DNA from: Ovis canadensis
Taxonomy: Eukaryota; Chordata; Mammalia; Artiodactyla; Bovidae
Length of the DNA: 64,000 nucleotides
NCBI RefSeq assembly: GCF_042477335.2
Contig: NC_091254.1
Span: 98,915,001-98,979,000 of the forward strand
Reading direction: 5' to 3'
Positions within the stretch are counted from its first letter, which is position 1. Each line of letters opens with the position of its first letter. Positions 59,125 through 64,000 of this stretch are shown one piece after another. The notes under the pieces were generated by a model. It worked only from the letters and a program-made list of their open reading frames with translations. It was not told where the DNA came from and ran no database searches. The position numbers and the translations under genes were made by a program.

Positions 59125-59696
59125 GAAAATTGACTCCACCACCCTAAGCTTTTATTCTTGCTCTCCAGGCAAAAACACCCAGAAGAACGACCTCTTCCCA
59201 ACTCCCTCCAGGACTTTAAATCAAAAACTGCAATCTCTCTGAATCAGGCCTCCCCCGCCTCTCTCCAGCCCCGCTGAGTGTGGAGGCTTCGGGGGCATCT
59301 TGGGTTTCCAGTGCTTTTTGGCGGTTTGTACCATACTTGTCCTCCCACCAGAGCTGGGGCTGTTTCCCCTCCCAGCGCCTGGGCTGACCCTTGGTTGGCC
59401 GTGGCCCACACATGAGGGGGACTGTCCTCATCCCTGCCCCAAGCCCAGTCCTTGAGGAGTCTTCCTGCCCCTCCTGGGGCTGCTGCCGCCCCATGAGCAT
59501 GCCCAGGCTCCCAGCTGGAGGCTGGTGCCTGCGGTCCCAGGCACACCAGCAGAAATAGCGCCAGCTGATGAGCATGGTCCGCAGAGCTGAGGCACGCCCC
59601 AGCTGAGCCTCGCGCAGAGCGCTGGCTCCCAGAACTGGCATCTCAACCAGCAGCTGCTGTGCAAGCCGACAGCTTTCGGTGCTGTTTTGCATAAAC

Positions 59697-61215
59697 CCAT
59701 CCTGGAATGTGAAGTCAAGTGGGCCTTAGAAAGCATCACTATGAACAAAGCTAGTGGAGGTGATGGAATTCCAGTGGAGCTATTTCAAATCCTGAAAGAT
59801 GATGCTGTGAAAGTGCTGCACTCAATATGCCAGCAAATTTGGAAAACTCAGCAGTGGCCACAGGACTGGAAAAGGTCAGTTTTCATTCCAATCGCAAAGA
59901 AAGGCAATGCCAAAGAATGCTCAAACTACCGCACAATTGCACTCATCTCACATGCTAGTAAAGTAATGCTCAAAATTCTCCAAGCCAGGCTTCAGCAATA
60001 CATGAACCGTGAAATTCCAGATGTTCCAGCTGGATTTAGAAAAGGCAGAGGAACCAGAGATCAAACTGCCAACATCCCCTGGATCATGGAAAAAGCAAGA
60101 GAGTTCCAGAAAAACATCTACTTCTGCTTTATAGACTATATCAAAGCCTTTGACTGTGTGGATCACAATAAACTCTAGAAAATTCTGAAAGAGATGGGCA
60201 TACCAGACCACCTGACCTGCCTCTTGAGAAATCTGTATGCAGGTCAGGAAGCAATAGTCAGAACTGGACATGGAACAACAGACTGATTCCAAATAGAAAA
60301 AGGAATACATCAAGGCTGTATATTGTCACTCTGCTTATTTAACTTCTATGCAGAGGACATCATGAGAAATGCTAGGCTGAAAGAAGCACAAGCTGGAATC
60401 AAGATTGCCGGGAGAAATATCAATAACCTCAGATATGCAGATGACACCACCCTTATGGCAGAAAGTGAAGAGGAGCTAAAAAGCCTCTTGATGAAGGTAA
60501 AAGAGGAGAGTGAAAAAGTTGGCTTTAAGCTCAACATTCAGAAAACGAACATCATGGCATCTGGTCCCATCACTTCATGGGAAATAGATGGGGAAACAGT
60601 GGAAACAGTGTCAGACTTTATTTTGGGGGGCTCCAAAATCACTGCAGATGGTGATTGCAGCCATGAAATTAAAAGACGCTTACTCCTTGGAAGAAAAGTT
60701 ATGACCAACCTAGATAGCATATTCAAAAGCAGAGACATTACTTTGCTGACTAAGGTCCGTCTAGTCAAGGCTATGGTTTTTCCTGTGGTCATGTATGGAT
60801 GTGAGAGTTGGACTGTGAAGAAGGCTGAGCGCCGAAGAATTGATGCTTTTGAACTGTGGTGTTGGAGAAGACTCTTGAGAGTCCCTTGGACTGCAAGGAG
60901 ATCCAACCAGTCCATCCTAAAGGAGATCAGCCCTGGGTGTTCTTTGGAAGGAATGATGCTGAAGCTGAAACTCCAGTACTTCGGCCACCTCATGAGAAGA
61001 GTTGACTCATTGGAAAAGACTCTGATGCTGGGAGGGATTGGGGGCAGGAGGAGAAGGGGACGACAGAGGATGAGATGGCTGGATGGCATCACGGACTCGA
61101 TGGACGTGAGTCTGAGTGAACTCCAGGAGTTGGTGATGGACAGGGAGGCCTGGTGTGCTGCGATTCATGGGGTCACAAAGAGTCGGACACAACTGAGCGA
61201 CTGAACTGAGCTGAG
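59697..61215 (+). mobile_element. BovB LINE (copy 3), 5'-truncated
   Basis: Begins inside the connector at CATCCTGGAATGTGAAGTCA, covers the whole RT and the C-terminal region, and ends with GACACAACTGAGCGACTGAA and an AACTGAGCTGAGCTGA tail. The longest frame (60323-61204, 293 codons) carries [11 protein letters not shown] and extends to the end of the protein. An in-frame stop at about 60176-60178 and a second stop near 60283 break the RT upstream of motif C. Confidence 0.92.
60323..61204 (+). pseudogene. BovB copy 3 RT C-terminal frame
   Basis: A 293-codon open segment with RT motif C (YADD), then [18 protein letters not shown] and the basic [15 protein letters not shown] tail region. Motif A (CFIDYIKAFDCVDHNK) lies in the 59687-60178 frame before a stop. 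It is the best preserved BovB 3' half in the window but lacks the endonuclease, so it is dead. Confidence 0.88.
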
Positions 61216-63537
61216 CTGATGGCCACGAGTCATGTGCAGTGCTCTCCCTGTGTGGATACGGAAGCGTTCCTACAGTGGTCAGTGATGGACATCCCCTCAG
61301 GGCCCCGAATCCCCTCCTCTGCCACCAGACCCTGGTCCCCATGGCCATCAGTGAGGGGGTCACGACCAGCAGGTCAGGGCCCCCAGGCCCCTCTTTTTCC
61401 ACGATGCCGCCCCTGTTGGATCGGCTGGCCCTCTGCTGGATAGCTGTTGAGTGTCTTGATCGTTACTAGCGAGTGTGAGAGGGTGCTGTGAGCAAGGCCA
61501 CTGGTGGTGTCCTGCTGGGCCGGCCCCCCGCTCTGGCCTGGGGGCGTCCCCACACCTCTTGAGCCCAGGCCTTTGTCCCCCTCCCATGTTCTGTGAACTA
61601 GCCCACATATGAGCCAAAGACAGGGCTCCCCGCGCTAAAGGAAGCCCATCACTCGGGTGGGGCACAGGGGTGGAGGCGGGCTTCTCGGGGTCTCCTGTGC
61701 TCCTTGGAGCCTGGGGGTTGGAGCTGGAGTCCTGCTCAGCTCCAGGCTTCACTTCCCCACGGGAGCGGGGGCGACGCCTCTGTCCCCAGACCTCGGGCGC
61801 AGGGCTCCCTGTGGACGGAGAACCTCCTGACCGTGAAGGGATGCGGGCGATGAGGCGGGTCCGGTGATGGTGATGAACCAGCAGGTGGAATCTGTCTAAA
61901 GCCCTGGACTGTTCCTCCTCACTTTCACTGGGCTCCTGGCCCTCCAGCACCATTGCGCCTGGAGGGTCTTGGAGCCGGTGGCGGCCAGGCTCCGCCCAGT
62001 CCTCGCGACCCTGAGGCCTGCGTGGAGGTGGTTCTCTCTGTGTTTTCTCGAGGCCCCTTCTGCACACTCGGCGCCCGCGGGCGCTGTCTTTCTGCAGCGG
62101 CTGTGAGCCGTCCTCGGCGTTACTTTTCGTCCTGGTTTCCCCGGGTCGTTCCCCTTTCTCCATGACGTGAAGCAGCGCTGGGCTCTCACCACGCTTCCCA
62201 CCCTCCCTGCCTTCAGCCATGCTTATTCTTTGCTTGGATTTGGACACGCAGGAGCAAGCCTGGCCCATTCTAACCCTGGCATGAGCGTGCGTGTATGTGA
62301 GCATGCATGTGTGTGAACGTGCATGTGAGTGTGTGTGTGTGCATGTGTGTGTGCATGTGTGTGTGTGCGCATGTGCATAAGTGAATTTGTATCCATATTC
62401 CATTCCTGCTGGTTCCCCACGGTTTGCTTACTGTAAGCTCGGTTTACAAGGGTGACTTTGACTTTGGGGGGTAACACTCTGATTTCCGCAGGAGAAAAGA
62501 TGCTTCTGTTCTGAAGTGCTGCCTCCTCCAGCCCCCCCGAGCTTGTCGCTGCGTCCTCCTCCCCCCGGGCCGCCCTCCATCCCAGGTCCCCAGCAGCTCA
62601 CCAGCCTCCCCGGCCTGTCGCCTCTCACCTGTCCGTGTCGCCTCCTGTCCTCGCCCGTGTCTCCTTGTATCGGGCCCCCGTCTCTCGCTGCCCCTTCTTT
62701 CCGCATCGTCACCACTTCCCCTGGGCTTTGCATCTTATCTAGGTTTTTCTTGGTGAAAGAAAACGCCTGTAGCTGCTCTTGATGCGCCAGCTGGTCATTT
62801 TCAGAGGGGATATAGATTCAGACACAAGGAGGTTCAGACCCAGGCGTGACCTGCAGGACCGCGCGTGTCCAAGACGAGGGGGGTTACTGGAGGAGGTGAG
62901 GCCTCGTGACAGTCTGGGCCACACCCTGCCTCTCCCAGGAGGGAGGCTCGTGGGGGACGCGTCTGTGCTCAAGACCCTCTAAGAAACAACTGAGGAAGCT
63001 CACGTGCCACCTGACGTGCCCGAGGCCGCCCTGGAGCAGGGCCCCGAAACGCGCCTCGAGGGGGCACGTGGACGCTTTTCCCGTGGAGGAGGCCTGGCTG
63101 TGGGTGTGCCCGGGCCGCAGGGCCAGGCTCAAGGCGGCTGTGTCTGCTGAGGCCGCCGCTCCCAGCCCTGTTCCCGGACGGACCACTCACTGCGCCCACA
63201 CCCAGGGCCGTGCCCTCACACCAGACCAGACCCCACAGTCAGACGCCGACCCCTCCCTCCTCTCCCTGAAGCCTGTGGGCACGTCTGGGCAGCTTGACCT
63301 GACCTCAGCTGGACCTCCTCTCCCCTGCCCCTCAGCCAGCACGGCCTCCCCCTCCCTCTGGACCCGTGGCCCTCTCCTCCTGCTGTGGCTGGCTGCCCCC
63401 ACCCCGGCCTGCCTGGCCACCCAGGCAGGGGCTGCCCACCATCTGTGGCCCAAGCAAGGCCGCAGGAAGCCTCAAGACCCTGCGTGTGTGCTAGGGCCCT
63501 TCAGTCGTGTCTGAATCTGCAACACAGAGTCCCTGTG
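61216..63537. other. Intergenic GC-rich DNA
   Basis: A (TG)n-type array is at about 62280-62390. A 347-codon minus-strand frame (61360-62403) starts inside that array and continues through GC-rich sequence with no recognised domain; I treat it as chance. C-rich stretches lie at 62520-62700 and 63240-63420. Confidence 0.5.
62280..62390 (+). repeat. TG-rich microsatellite
   Basis: Degenerate GTGTGTGTGCATGTGTGTG units with GCATG interruptions. Confidence 0.88.
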
Positions 63538-63868
63538 ACTGCATGGAGATCCAGCCAGTCCATCCTAAAGGAGATCAGTCCTGAATATTCACTGGAAGGA
63601 CTGATGATGAAGCTGGAGCTCCAATCCTTTGGCCACCTCATTCGAAGAGCTGACTCATTGGAAAAGACCCTGATGCTGGGAAAGATTGAGGGCAGGAGGA
63701 GAAGGGGACGACAGAGGATGAGATGGTTGGATGGCATCACCGACTCGATGGATGTGAGTTTGGGTGAACTCTGGGAGTTGGTGATGGACAGGGAAGCCTG
63801 GCATGCTGCGGTCCATGGGGGTTGCAAAGAGTTGGGCAGGGCTGAGTGACTGAACTGAACTGGACTGT
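63538..63868 (+). repeat. BovB 3' end, 5'-truncated
   Basis: GCATGGAGATCCAGCCAGTC through GACCCTGATGCTGGGAAAGA and GGTTGGATGGCATCACCGAC to GTGACTGAACTGAACTGGAC. Confidence 0.88.
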
Positions 63869-63930
63869 AGCCCACCAGGCTCCTCTGTCCATGGGATTCT
63901 CCAGGCAGGAATACTGGAGAATTGGGGGGC
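63868..63930 (-). repeat. Partial Bov-tA-type SINE, minus strand
   Basis: TGTAGCCCACCAGGCTCCTC and GGGATTCTCCAGGCAGGAAT, joined directly to the tail of the preceding BovB fragment. The remaining 70 bases of the window show nothing recognisable. Confidence 0.75.
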
Positions 63931-64000
63931 ATGGGGCCCCCTTTGGGGAGAGAGGGTGCAGCTGGCCTTTGAACTTGCTGATGGCCGTGGTCCAGTACGA

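Larger units (their letters stand above)
56923..59690. other. Intergenic DNA with microsatellites
   Basis: No gene recognised. (TG)n at 57961-57987 and a degenerate TG array at 58027-58105 flank a SINE tail. 58540-58700 is AT-rich and repeat-free. An (AT)n run lies at 59076-59122. Minus-strand frame 59216-59692 (158 codons) has no recognised family. Confidence 0.45.

Noticed and set aside
61360-62403. 347-codon minus-strand frame
   Set aside because: The start lies in a CA/TG microsatellite (His-Thr run) and the rest is GC-rich with no domain, no biased codon pattern that I can see, and competing frames on the other strand.

Overview
This window is mammalian nuclear DNA from a ruminant, most likely a bovid. 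BovB (RTE-type) LINE copies, BovB-derived and tRNA-derived SINEs of the Bov-tA/Bov-A2 type, CHR-type SINEs and ERVK-like solo LTRs are scattered throughout, and the genes are split into exons with canonical GT-AG splice sites. Most open frames are chance frames in GC-rich DNA or lie inside repeats.

Two protein-coding genes are recognisable, both on the + strand. The left part (1 to about 12.73 kb) holds the 3' end of ARHGEF7 (beta-PIX, a Rac/Cdc42 exchange factor): an exon of the GIT-binding region, a 177-nt in-frame alternative exon that can also be read through to a separate stop (the beta-2 type C-terminus), two coiled-coil exons and the terminal exon ending in the PDZ ligand DETNL, followed by a 3' UTR with AATAAA at 12704. 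The second gene (19.74-30.47 kb) is TEX29, a small single-pass membrane protein of testis. Its five coding exons join in frame to 147 aa with a six-cysteine trefoil-like module and one membrane helix. The order ARHGEF7 then TEX29 matches human 13q34, which corresponds to cattle chromosome 12 (established knowledge, not shown by the window).

Layout: 1-12.7 kb ARHGEF7 3' end; 12.7-19.4 kb intergenic with one SINE, an ERVK-like solo LTR (16550-17839) and a BovB tail; 19.4-30.5 kb TEX29, whose introns carry three minisatellites and a near-identical 240-bp inverted repeat around a 1.5-kb spacer; 30.5-37.8 kb intergenic with SINEs, a BovB tail, a CpG-rich block with tandem ETS-type motifs (about 33.8-34.55 kb) and a MIR; 37.8-42.55 kb a near-complete minus-strand BovB split by a second solo LTR (40935-42240); 43.3-50.4 kb an old antisense L1 riddled with younger insertions, including a BovB with a twin-priming 5' inversion (46183-49192); 50.4-59.7 kb intergenic with a third solo LTR (54913-55870) inside a CA/TA microsatellite and a direct duplication around it; 59.7-61.2 kb a truncated plus-strand BovB; 61.2-64 kb GC-rich intergenic DNA.

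No bacterial-type system, CRISPR array, rRNA or functional tRNA gene is visible. The points most worth a second look are the inverted repeat with a fold-back signature, the 72-bp CpG-decay minisatellite, the cAMP-response element upstream of TEX29, the composite beta-2 terminal exon of ARHGEF7, the twin-primed BovB, and the unexplained CpG block at 34 kb.
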